A stretch of 64,000 nucleotides of DNA from Laetiporus sulphureus 93-53 (Eukaryota; Basidiomycota; Agaricomycetes; Polyporales; Laetiporaceae), in contig NW_024468513.1 of assembly GCF_001632365.1 (NCBI RefSeq), forward strand, positions 122,374 to 186,373, in the 5' to 3' direction. Each line of letters starts with the position of its first letter. Within the stretch, counting starts at the first letter, position 1. A program made the position numbers and the translations under genes. Of this stretch, positions 48,322-58,324 are shown in pieces. The notes beneath the pieces are model-generated. The model was not told the DNA's origin. It saw only the letters and a program-made list of their open reading frames with translations, and did no database searches.

Positions 48322-50189
48322 ATGCCTAACATCTTTCCATTCCGCTCTCGATATCCAGCGGCACAGAAGAGTGAGGCAGTGAGCGGACCGCCTGCTAGCG
48401 CACCAGCACCTCAGAGTGCAGATGTACCTGCCACTGAAGCGCATCCCGAGACACATGAAGCCAAGGGTGCTGCCACGGACGCCTCTGCGGACGCACCTGA
48501 ACCTACAGACAGCTCTGCTCCTGCGGCAAGTCCTGCCGACGAACACCCTCCGGAGACAAAGCCCGCGGAGAACGCGCCCAGACGTTTCTCGTGGATGCCG
48601 TTCAGCCGGACCAACAGCGGGGACGCCAAGCATGTCTTGCATGAGCAAGAGAAGAAGCCTGCGGCTGAGCAGGCAGCATCTCGCCCCCTTCTGGTGCGCA
48701 CACGCTCGGAGAAGCAAGCACAACAATGTGCTCTGTTCCTGCGTGAGCTCATCGTCGGCCCTTCGTCCAATAATATAAGCAAGGCTAAGCCAAAGACAAA
48801 GTCCCATGCAGAATTGGAGAAGGCAAAGGCGCAATTAGCCAACCAGAAGACTGCAAACAAGGTGATTGCGCAGCTCCGGCAGCTGTCGTCGTCGGACGAG
48901 CCAGTAGTTGTGGGGATGGGTCCCAATGGAGAAATGCTGACCGCTCTTCCCAAGGGGCCCATCCATGCTGTGTGTCTGCCATATACCGACGCGGAGGCAC
49001 ACGAGCGTCACTTCCGCCGGCTCGAGAAGGACAATGCGACGGCAACCGGAGCTGTGAATCACACCCAAGGTGCGACGACGGCGACGACTACCACCGTGCA
49101 CTTTGAGTCGACGACAACGGAGATCGTCAGCGTTGCGAATGCCTCTATCACCACGCTCAAGATGGTGTTTTCGGAGATGAACCTCGTCAGCCTGATCACC
49201 ACGCCTGACCTGGGCCTGGGTGGACCTCCGGACGGTCCTGGAATATTGAGCGGCGCCCTACCTACACCACAGGCGATCCTGGATGGCGTAGAAAAGGTTA
49301 CGCCTCAGCTTCTGGCGCTCGGGTATGCTACAGGAAAGGCCGTGCTGCCTGATCATGCAGGTATGCAACAGATTCGACTCGTTGACTCTCATACGCAGCG
49401 CATTCTTCATGGTTTATGACCGTATTGTTAGGCATATATCCTCCCAAAGATCGTATGTCGGCCATCACATGTGCGTTTTACAGCGTGTTTGTCGAGCTTG
49501 CGATGTACTGATTTTTCGTCAGACTGGTGGGGATTCGAGATCGTGTTGCCACAGCCCTCCCTGCGATACCTTGAGGTTCGTCGTATCGACGACTGTGATA
49601 ATAAATGATTTGGCTAAACTAATATGACACGACTCTACAGAACGTACCTTCCATTACACACTCAGTCATCAACTTCCTGACAGCCCTTTCTGTCGTTGAT
49701 GGTGGAGTGCGTGAGATCATACCATTCGTCCGGTACATATCCTCCTTCATCGACACAGAGTTCAACATGATCAAGTCGGAAGATAAGGGCGACGGTGTCG
49801 TCTGTGCCGCCACGTGGTACGCAACTGACCTTGCATGGATCATGAGCACAAGTTGACGTTTCCGTAGGATAATGCCCGCCGCACTTGTTCCCCGTCCCTG
49901 GGACTTCCCGCAACCACCTCCCAGAACCCCGTCAGCGCCGACTGCAGCAACCTCTGCTGAAGGAGAGAAGGGTACAACGGAGCAGAAGTCAGCTGCTCCC
50001 AGTGACGCCGCATCGGCCGCACCTGCTACGGCGCCCAATGCAGCCCCTGTATCCGTGACCCCAGGCGATGCGCCTGCAGCTAGCAATCCAGCGCCCACGG
50101 AGACCGCACCGAAGGTCGAGGTGACGCCTCCAACGCCTGCTATTGCAGAAGCTGACATTTCTGCCCCTGTAACGATAACCGCTGCATGA
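48322..50189 (+). CDS. hypothetical protein, basidiomycete type
   Basis: I do not recognise this protein. Five exons, 48322-49360, 49432-49470, 49523-49575, 49641-49816 and 49868-50189, give 542 residues. Residues 1-100 are Ala/Pro/Glu-rich. The centre looks folded and partly helical: CALFLRELIVGPSSNNISKA, AKAQLANQKTANKVIAQLRQ, then STTTEIVSVANASITTLKMV. The short exons 2-4 encode the most conserved-looking part (YPPKDRMSAITYWWGFEIVL ... SITHSVINFLTALSVVDGG ... YISSFIDTEFNMIKSEDKG). The last 90 residues are again Ala/Pro/Thr-rich. There is no signal peptide or membrane segment. The disordered ends around a compact centre suggest a cytoplasmic or lipid-droplet-type protein, but that is a guess. 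Confidence 0.72.
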
Positions 50190-50603
50190 CGGCTCCACCG
50201 TCGTCTTCCTTGTACACATCGGACAGCTAGATACCACTTCTCGCATTTCGGATTGTATGTATAATATACCTTCTCAAAGCCAGTAGCTACCATTCTTGTC
50301 CCGCCTCGCATTTCGTTCTCGTCGTCATAGCTCGCATCGTATACGCCATTCTATTATGACCGCTCAGGACTCTCTCCATACCTCGCGCCCGTGATACCTG
50401 ACATCTTGTTACAGTAGAAACATGACACCCTCACGATACTTTCCTTGTTGCCGAATGTATACGCCATTGTCTTGATGCCATCGCGCCCTCGTTCACGTTA
50501 AGATATATCGATTACAACATTACCATGGTAGGTATATCCAGCAGTGTCGCGGCTCGCGTTGATCGTTACAATCACATCCAAACAACGTTCTCGTACATCC
50601 CTT
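50190..50603. other. convergent intergenic region
   Basis: The 3' ends of the unknown plus-strand gene and the minus-strand inhibitor gene face each other here. I see no other feature. Confidence 0.45.
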
Positions 50604-51084
50604 CTACTGAATCCTGACCTCAGAATCGGGCTCTGTAAAGGTTCGATAGCAGGCCCATGAGGTCAAGATCGACACTGCAAAGCCGGGTTCTACTGACCAA
50701 TGTAGTCGATAACACCGCCCTGAAGCGATTGCAGCTGGGTAAGGAATGAATCCGGGATGGTAGCAGCAAATCCCTGAGAACATGATGAGCGTCAACGTTG
50801 GGGTTGCAGAAGCTGTATTGCCTCACGTTCAGGAGAGAATTGAAGCGCTTGCTAACTTCACCGCCTGGCGCAGATACGGCATGATCAGCGATCAACCATC
50901 AACTTCGAATACCCAAACAGACCAGACATACCATTACTGTTCACCTGGTTAACATACTCATCGATCTGCGACGCGCTGACGCTGTCCTTGAAGACGACGA
51001 TGTACTCTGCGATCAAGCGTAGATGCGGTCAGCACTCCCCGCGCACACTCTCAAGAAAGCATAGAGAACTCACTTCCGGACATG
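50604..51084 (-). CDS. PBI2: proteinase B inhibitor-like small protein (I9 fold)
   Basis: This is a small cytosolic inhibitor of subtilisin-type proteases, like yeast Pbi2, related to the inhibitor I9 propeptide fold. Five exons, 51084-51075, 51006-50932, 50864-50827, 50773-50698 and 50632-50604, give 75 residues; the first coding exon is just 10 nt. It reads MSGKYIVVFKDSVSASQIDE, then VSKRFNSLLNGFAATIP and ends YIEPDSEVRIQ. KYIVVFK, NGFAATIP and the IEPD near the end are I9 hallmarks. There is no signal peptide, unlike the protease propeptides, so it is a free inhibitor. Four introns in 228 coding bases is dense. Confidence 0.88.
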
Positions 51085-51172
51085 ATAGGATGTGGTGTTG
51101 ATGTAGAGGTTGCGCGAAGGTGATACGAGGAAGGAAGAGAGATGAGATCCGGAGTGCACAGTCAAGTGCGTG

Positions 51173-51178
51173 TTATAA
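51173..51178 (-). promoter_or_regulatory. TATA element of the inhibitor gene
   Basis: TTATAA lies about 90 bases upstream of the ATG at 51084 on the minus strand. It is palindromic and just outside the duplicated block that starts near 51208. Confidence 0.45.
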
Positions 51179-51207
51179 AGGCTCTCCGCCACAACATGCG
51201 GATAAGG

Positions 51208-51557
51208 AAGGAGGCCGAGCGCCATGCGCCACAGGTGCGGTTCGCGTGCGCACGTGCGACGCGCGCGGCGCGCGCAAACAAGCGCCCATCACTAGGTCTT
51301 CGTCTCCGCGCGCTGACTCTTGACTCATACATGAAACACTCTTGGTCGATTCGTTGATATTCTCGTTGGAGCTTAGGCAACGCGTTTATCTGTCCGGCGC
51401 GGCAGTGTAGCCTGTGTGTGCTGCTAAGTAGTTCTTAGCGATCTGCTCCTTCATCCAGCGTTTGTTAACAAGATGCCAGTGACACGCTCTGCAAGTGGGA
51501 GCGACAGCGAGGAAGGCAGCTGGGAACACTGCTCATCCTATTGCGTATTCTGATTCC
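51208..51557 (+). repeat. direct repeat A: duplicated MAG1 5' region
   Basis: This block aligns with 52999-53373 over about 350 bases with many substitutions and small indels. Shared anchors include GGCCGAGCGCCATGCGCCAC, GCAGTGTAGCCTGTG and AACAAGATGCCA. Copy B contains the promoter and first codons of MAG1. Confidence 0.85.
51473..51557 (+). pseudogene. truncated MAG1 first-exon fragment
   Basis: The frame opens MPVTRSASG, matching MPITRSASG of MAG1 at 53290, then leaves the MAG1 frame because of one extra G near 51497 and stops after 26 codons. Homology ends soon after. It cannot encode a glycosylase. Confidence 0.85.
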
Positions 51558-51735
51558 CAGACTTTCTGTTGAAAGCAGACGTCAGACAAGGATATCTGGA
51601 GCCCGCGGAGGTTGAAGGGATTGTCTCATCTGCCTACGGGAGACTACGGGCATCTTTGTTTCATAAGCTCGCTCAGTGTTGCGCTCGTTGACTCTATGTG
51701 CTGTCATCGACTGACGCGCGACGCTTTCCTCCACG

Positions 51736-52812
51736 ATGACCGATGTCGAGGTTTTCCCTGCACTCGTTGAAGGGGCCACGCTCCGCATCGTGCTGCGCCC
51801 CAGTGCACCATCCTCGACCGAGGACGGAGTCTCCTTATGTGCCCGCGTCACCCACACCTACAGCCCCTTTACCATGTCTCCCGTCCTTCGTGTTTCCATC
51901 GATCCCTTACGGCCTTCGGCCCTTCCACCTTCCTCGTCACCCTTCCCCACTGAGGCGATCCTCAAACTCTACGACCGACGCTGTCTCACCAACACCCGCG
52001 TCGATTACGACGACGGCCGTCCCTGGAGCCTCGATGAGGAGCGTGAACACTGGCAATATCTTGTCGAAGTCGAGCGAGGCGCAGCCAAAGTGGGCGACTT
52101 CGCGAGCCCGACATACATGTGGGACAACGACGTCTCCGACGGCGCATTCGAAGCATACCTTGCGTACACCGCGCCCGCGATGTTTGCTGCCGAGCGCGCA
52201 GCGTATGAATGCCTAAATGAACTCCAAGGGAAGGAGATTCCGCGGTTGTACGGCGTCGTCGAATGGGAGGTGTCCATCGACCTTGGCGAGCAAGATGATG
52301 GCGCAGTGACCGAGGTCGTGCCCGGGATACTGATCGAGTATGTGTCGGGGCTGACGCTCAGGCAGCTCGTGCAGACGTGGCCCCGTCGCACGCCCACCCT
52401 GTCGAACGTGCTGTTGGCGCATCTATGCGACAGAGCCGTCGCCGTTGTCGACCATATGTCCGACTTTGACGTGCTCAACGAGGACGTTCGGCTCGATAAC
52501 TTCCTCATCCGCGAGCCATTCGTCCGCCCTTCCTCTGTCCGCTCCTCCTCGTCCTCTGACATTCCGGCCCCGGATGATGATGTGCACCCGGAGTTGGAGT
52601 TGGTAGAGTATCCAGTGGTACTGGTTGATCTTGCGCAGTGCAGGCTCCGCTGCGCGGAGGAGGACGAAGACGCGTGGGTCGCGGCCAAGTGGTCTCAGGA
52701 CGAGACCGGCGCGGTCGGGTTTGTGTTGCTCAGCTTGGTGCAGGAGTGTGTGGGCAAGGACGTGTGGTCGTTCAAGAGAAGCTTGCGGTACTATCGACCT
52801 TTGGAAGGCTAG
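51736..52812 (+). CDS. intronless protein-kinase-like protein
   Basis: A 358-residue single-exon gene, which is unusual among the spliced genes around it. It has the layout of the kinase-like/aminoglycoside-phosphotransferase superfamily: a Lys in AILKLYDRR (about residue 77), GILIEYVSGLTLRQLV as hinge, a catalytic loop LNEDVRLDNFLI, and a metal site VVLVDLAQCRLR. The usual HRD is NED, but the Asp and the Asn are kept, so activity is possible. A Ser/Asp-rich insert (residues about 265-285) separates the loop from the metal site. Such single-domain kinases are an expanded, poorly understood family in agaricomycetes. It sits between two copies of a MAG1 5' block. Substrate unknown. Confidence 0.72.
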   Translation: MTDVEVFPALVEGATLRIVLRPSAPSSTEDGVSLCARVTHTYSPFTMSPVLRVSIDPLRPSALPPSSSPFPTEAILKLYDRRCLTNTRVDYDDGRPWSLDEEREHWQYLVEVERGAAKVGDFASPTYMWDNDVSDGAFEAYLAYTAPAMFAAERAAYECLNELQGKEIPRLYGVVEWEVSIDLGEQDDGAVTEVVPGILIEYVSGLTLRQLVQTWPRRTPTLSNVLLAHLCDRAVAVVDHMSDFDVLNEDVRLDNFLIREPFVRPSSVRSSSSSDIPAPDDDVHPELELVEYPVVLVDLAQCRLRCAEEDEDAWVAAKWSQDETGAVGFVLLSLVQECVGKDVWSFKRSLRYYRPLEG

Positions 52813-52998
52813 AGCTCAGACTGTACCATATATGCGCGGATACGATCGCATTTATGCGTGGCCCACGGGAGACCCGTATCACCATTTTTGAGCATCTAAT
52901 ATGCGAGCGAAGGGTCAAACCTGACGCTTCTAGTTTGTCAAACGCATATGCGACTGCAGCACTTCATCTCACATACATACCGTGTTTTGGCCCTCGCC

Positions 52999-53373
52999 GG
53001 CCGAGCGCCATGCGCCACAGGTCACAAGCCACAAGTGCGGGATGCACGTGCATCGCGTCGCGTCGCGAAACGTACACAAGCGCCCATCGCTGAGTACTTT
53101 GGTACTCCAGCGGGCGGGGACTCTCCGCCCGCGGCTGACTCGTACATAAACCATCCTCGGTCGAATTGTTGGTATCCTTGCTGTAACCTCTGCGACGCAT
53201 TTATCTGTAAAGCGCAGCAGTGTAGCCTGTGCATGCTGCGAGCAGTTCTGAGCCATCTGCACCATCATCATCCTGCGTTTATTAACAAGATGCCAATCAC
53301 ACGTTCTGCAAGCGGAGCGACAGCGAGGAAGACAGCTTGGAATACTGCTCAACCTACTGCATTTTCTGAGCCG
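52999..53373 (+). repeat. direct repeat B: MAG1 promoter and 5' coding end
   Basis: This is the counterpart of 51208-51557. It includes the leader and the first 28 codons of MAG1. Intervening indels are mainly in the GC-rich part (53030-53130). Confidence 0.85.
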
Positions 53374-55115
53374 ACGAAGGGCTCCAAGAGGAAGTCTTCT
53401 AGCACCAAGGGAGCACAGACACCGAGAAAGAAAGCAAAGTCGGAGGATGCGGTGATCGCAAGTGGGACTATTGCTGCATTGACACCGATACCTGCAGCAG
53501 GAGATGAACAGGCACTCGTACCCGCGGTGCTAACGTTCTCGTTTGAGCATGCCAAAGAACATCTCATCCGCGTGGACAGACGGTTCGAGGATGTATTCCA
53601 GAGACTGAAATGCAAGCCATTCGAGCATTTGGAGCGCGTCGACCCGTTTCGGTGTGTAGCTACTTCTTACAGCCTCATCGGAACATAACAATGACGACGC
53701 TTGATGCCAACAGTACGCTGGCGCACTCGATCATGTACGAGCACGGATAGGCATCCGTATGGGCGTCGCTTACGCTGTGTTGAATCAAAGGGGCCAGCAG
53801 ATCTCTTGGATGGCCGCGCGCTCGATCACCCACCGGTTTATCAGACTGTTCGATCCTTCTCTGCCAGAGAAGCCCCAAGATCACTCACAGTCAGCCTTGC
53901 GTTTCTGATTTATCGACTCAGTATCTGAATAACGTTCCACTCAGCGCCACCGCCTTCTTCCCAACAGCACATCAGGTTGCGAGCATGGACGTTGCCACAC
54001 TGCGAACGGCAGGCCTGAGCGGGAGGAAGGCTGAGTATGGTTGGTGTGGTGCAGCTTGAGCGAGGATGTCCATAGTCTGATTGTGCATCCAGTTCTTGAC
54101 CTTGCCTCAAGGTTTGCAGATGGCCGCCTCTCCACCGCAAAGCTGCTTGAGGCAGATGACGAGGAGCTACACAGCATGCTGACGGAGGTTAGGGGAATAG
54201 GACGGGTGAGCTTCAATGAGTATAGACCTCGGAGTGCTACTAACGGTACGTTATATGCGCAGTGGACAGGTCAGCCGTTCGAGTAATTGCGGCCCCAACT
54301 GGAGCTGACCAAGGCGGATACAGTTGATATGTTTGCCATATTCTCTCTTCGGCGTCCGGATATACTTCCAGTCGGTAAGCACAATGGTTGTGTGGAGAAA
54401 CTTTCACTTGCTGATTATCCGCAGGTGACTTGGGCGTACAGCGTGGGGTACTGCGCTGGTTCCTGTCCCTTCACGCGCCTTCGACTTTGGCCTTGACCAT
54501 ATCTCCCGCTAAGCTTCCAAAGAATCCTGAGGAAGAAGAGCCCAACGAGAGTGTAGATGCTCTTGTTGTAAATGGTGATGCCTCGACGAGCAATGACCTG
54601 CGACATACCACGCCGGACATATCCGCGGTGCCGCCTGCACCCACCGCCCTCCCTGTTACTCCAGTGAAGAAAAATAATGGCAAGGGCAAGAATCGGGGGC
54701 CGGCAGATGCTGACGAGGTGGATTCTGTGCTGCCAGCGCCGTTCACGCCGTCTATCAACAGGGTTTTGAACATGAATGCTTACGGCAACGGTGCTGCAGG
54801 TGCTGCGGCTCCGCCCTCGCCTTTGCCTGATGGACTGACCCCGGCGATCATGAAAAGCCGTTTGGACGGAAAGAAGAAAATCAAGTGAGGAAGTGCCGAT
54901 GTACATGTTTGTGCGGGCTAATCGTGATCTCTTGCGGGTGATTGCTAGAGGTGCTCTGCTGACCCCGAAAGAGATGGAGGAACTGACTGCAGGTTGGAGA
55001 CCATACCGTAGTCTTGGTACGTTGCAGTGCCGCTGTGTATGTGCTGTAGCCTGAATTCACAGTTAAATTCGCAGGCGTGTACTACATGTGGGCTCTGGCG
55101 GAAGCACCGAATTGA
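53290..55115 (+). CDS. MAG1: DNA-3-methyladenine glycosylase
   Basis: A base-excision repair enzyme of the HhH-GPD superfamily that removes alkylated purines in the nucleus. Ten exons: 53290-53651, 53714-53734, 53791-53889, 53945-54039, 54093-54205, 54263-54269, 54324-54374, 54425-54884, 54949-55016, 55075-55115 (438 residues). The N-terminus is Lys/Ser/Thr-rich (KGSKRKSSSTKGAQTPRKKA), a likely nuclear signal. The domain runs from HLIRVDRRFEDVFQRL through SIMGQQISWMAARSI, the helix-hairpin-helix VRGIGRWTVDMFAIF and DILPVGDLGVQRG, where Asp251 is the catalytic residue. An insert of about 110 residues rich in Pro, Asn and Glu precedes the final LTPKEMEELTAGWRPYRSLG and YYMWALAEA. Exon 6 is 7 nt. 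Its 5' end is duplicated upstream. Confidence 0.93.
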
Positions 55116-56271
55116 TGGTCACGCTCGGAGCGGCGCTTCAAGGTACCGGAGACTGCTTCCGTGTGTACAGACGAACGTATGACCGGAAAGCTTTACGTTT
55201 AGCAATGTAAAGTTTTTCTGGCAAAGTCCCACCGCGGCAGAGATGCGGATGAGGGTGCCTGCAATGCGGTAGGCGCGCGGTGTTTGCTGTCCGAGAGAGG
55301 AAAGCGGACTCGCAGAAGTGGCAGGGAGATCCACCAAGTCAAGCCGTGCGCAGTGTTGCCCCTTACCTCTCATTCAATTGATCATTACATTTGTGTTCCA
55401 AACATGCTCCCGCGATGCCAACATGTTGGATATTCGGTGTTGAATTTTCGTCGTCACGAAAGTGCTGAGTGCCGCTCGGTGAATGCCGACTGGGAAGATC
55501 TACTGAGATCTATCGAGATCTCGTGGCCACGATCGCAGAATCGCGCTCTTTTGCGCCTTCTGATGGCCACCCATTCAACAGTGGCCGCTCTCAGCCTCCG
55601 AGCCATGTCGCCTGCTTGATTTCCAGCGGGAGCATAGAGACCTGAACACATGGTGGGTCTCCGTGGTTTCATCGGGGTCGACCGATCGTGTCATTGTCAA
55701 GCTGTCAGGAATTAATTGTTGGCGGTGGTCAGTTACAGGTCAATCACTCGCACATGCCTTCTTTTGACTGTTCACCACTGGAAATACTCCTGGTGACCGT
55801 CACGGTGTCAAGGGTGTTACGTTGGCAGTTCTGTCAGAGCTATCCAATTGAGGCAGCGTGTCGGGTGAGCCGTCGAACTGTACTGAATTACGCTTGCCTT
55901 GTGCGTGGTGCCGTGCACCATTGACTTATAACTCCGTGCTTCATGTATCCGCCTATGCGCCTCCCAGAGCCGGGGCCACGCACAAATGGCGAGTGTCAGG
56001 GAGACACACTGGCCAGGGAGTGGCAGCATGCCACATGCATGGCTGTGCCATCGATCGTGACGTCCGCTGCGTGCCACTAGCCAACCTCAGATCGACGCTA
56101 TGGCAGCATTCTCGGCAACGGCGCGTGTGCCGTCCCACGTTGAACCGATATATAGTACCGCCGACGTTGCAACCACTCTCAACGCTCCCGCCCACCAGCG
56201 CCCTGCGTACTCGCGATCCCCCCGCCTCGTCGCTGGTTTGCTACGGCGTGTAGCTCTCGCAGCGGCCCACG
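55116..56271. other. intergenic region
   Basis: This holds the 3' end of MAG1 and the promoter of the kinase at 56272. Short frames (for example 55284-55619 plus) show no family resemblance. Confidence 0.4.
56148..56154 (+). promoter_or_regulatory. possible TATA box of the kinase gene
   Basis: ATATATA lies 118 bases before the ATG at 56272. Confidence 0.4.
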
Positions 56272-58324
56272 ATGTCTTCATCTGTTCCTCCTCTCCATGT
56301 TCAAATCACCGCGCCGTCCTCTTTTGGCTTCCTCTCTCCGCCCATCGACACCGGCGACGCGTCTTCAGACGATGGCGACACACTTCAGACTCCACTCACG
56401 GAGCACGATGAACACAGAGACGCGTACAATGTCTACCAGGAGGGCCAGCATGGTTTCTCCCCTGACATGCTGACGTCTTTCTTGTCGAAGCAGCAAGAGG
56501 ATGCTCTGCTCGGCGGGACCACGTCACACGATCTCAACGCGCCCACTCTCTCACATTTTCCTCCATTCTCCTCTCTGTCTGCACCTTCCGCATCACAGGC
56601 CTCGCGAAATCTGCAACAAGATTGCCTCTTCTCCTTATCATCGCCGTCTCAAGCGTTGGATCTGGCTAACGCATCACTCGAGATCACTTTCGCCAGTAAT
56701 GAATTTATGAATCGAAGCCTTGATCCGAGCACATCCTCCTTCACATCGGCTAAGGAATCATTTAACCTGTCTATGCCGCCTATCTACTCTTCTTCTCCTA
56801 ATGATCCCTCTTCATCCTCCTGGTCCGATCTTCTGGGGCCTTTGCCCTCTCTGTCATTTGATTCTCTTGCGGAATCAAGCGCAAGTTCATCTATAGAGAA
56901 CATACCTTCTCTTCTCTCTCCTAATGCCTTAATTCCACGCTCGAGCGAGTCCGAAAACATCCTTGCCGCGAGAGGCCGCATGTACTCTCCGCGATTCCCG
57001 GCGGAACATACACTTAACCAGTTCTTCGTGCGCACATACTGTCTAGGAGACGAGCTTGGTGCCGGCGGGTATGGCTTCGTCATGACTGCTCGGCACCGTA
57101 CGGAAGGACATGAGGTCGCCGTGAAATTTATCATCAAAGAGAAGGTGCCTGACCATGCGTGGTGGGAGGACGAGGCGTTTGGACGTATACCTACGGAAGT
57201 GATGTTGCTGAGCCTTGTAGACCACCCGAACGTCGTGAAATGTTTGGATCTCTACGAGGATGAGGTATATTTCTATATGGTGAGTTGGCTCCATTAACTA
57301 CGGAGAGCAAGTTGATAAAATATTTCCATAGGTTCAAGAACTGCACGGAACTCCCTGGGAATCCAGAAAGAAGAAGAAATCGAATATCACCGCTCCGGGC
57401 AAGCTCGTCGCCCCGACATCTACTCCTTCCTTGACACCTTCCCCTTCGTATGAATCCACGACTGACTCTGTGCCACCTACACCGCCTTCAGTTCCTGTGG
57501 AAGATGCCGACGCCCTTTCTACCACATGTGAAACATCAGAAGCAGCGCAGGATGCTGCTCACATCACCCGCTCCGAAATTCCGCATATCGCGCTACCATC
57601 CCTCGAGCTTTCTGCTGCCGAGGCGGCAACGGGGAAGACGCAGAACCAGATCACGTTGCAACCTCTGCTTCCTGTCTCCGTACCGGTGCGTCCGAACTTC
57701 TCGCGGCGAGCATCGCACGATTTGTTCGAGTGTATCGAGCAAAGCAAGCACAAGCGGCTGTCGGAGAACCAAGCCCGCTACATTTTTGCGCAAGTCGTGG
57801 AGGCCGTGTATTATCTGGACAGCCAGGGAATCACGCATTGCGACATCAAAGACGAAAACTTGCTCGTGGATAGTGATCTCAAAGTGAGCTTCTATGCAAT
57901 CGCATGATATACGATCTGAGCTGACCGTCGTTTCCCATAGGTGAAGCTAATCGATTTCGGCAGCGCCGTCGTCGCGGATCCTTCGCTTCCTCGTCCGCAC
58001 TACACTCTTTTCTTCGGTACGACTGCCTACGCATCCTCAGAGATCTTGCGGAAACAGCCGTATCGTGCGCCTCCCGCGGAAATCTGGACGCTTGGTGTCC
58101 TTCTGTCATATCTCCTCACTGGGCATTCACCGTTTGCTACCGAGCAGGACGCGATCGACGGACGCGTCCTACTGCGTGAGCCGAGCTCCGGGCGCCTCAG
58201 TCGTGCGGCGGTGACACTGATCGGGAGGTGTTTGGAGCGTGACCCTGAGCGACGCGCAGACATTGAGGAGGTGCGTGGCCATCGCTGGCTGCAGGGCGCC
58301 CTGGAGAGGGACGCGCGGGAGTAG
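56272..58324 (+). CDS. PAS-kinase-type serine/threonine kinase
   Basis: A protein kinase of the CAMK group nearest to PAS kinases (PASK, yeast Psk1/2), which tune carbohydrate and translation control to nutrients. Exons 56272-57279, 57332-57883 and 57941-58324 give 647 residues. The first 250 residues are Ser-rich and disordered; I see no PAS domain. Kinase motifs: LGDELGAGGYGFVMTARH, VAVKFIIKEK, YMVQELHGTPW (hinge), HCDIKDEN at 505-512, VKLIDFGSA at 521-529, FFGTTAYASSEIL and AEIWTLGVLLSYLLTGHSPF. A Ser/Thr/Pro-rich insert of about 130 residues splits the domain after the hinge. The catalytic loop is HCD, not HRD, so it is a non-RD kinase that may not need activation-loop phosphorylation. 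Confidence 0.87.

Noticed and set aside
48211..48962. Minus-strand frames of 207 and 183 codons
   Set aside because: They lie opposite the Ala/Pro-rich exon 1 of the gene at 48322, which has a full splice model; the antisense frames are compositional.
52005..52688. 227-codon minus frame opposite the kinase-like gene
   Set aside because: The plus strand holds kinase motifs in order; the antisense product is Ser/Arg-rich with none.
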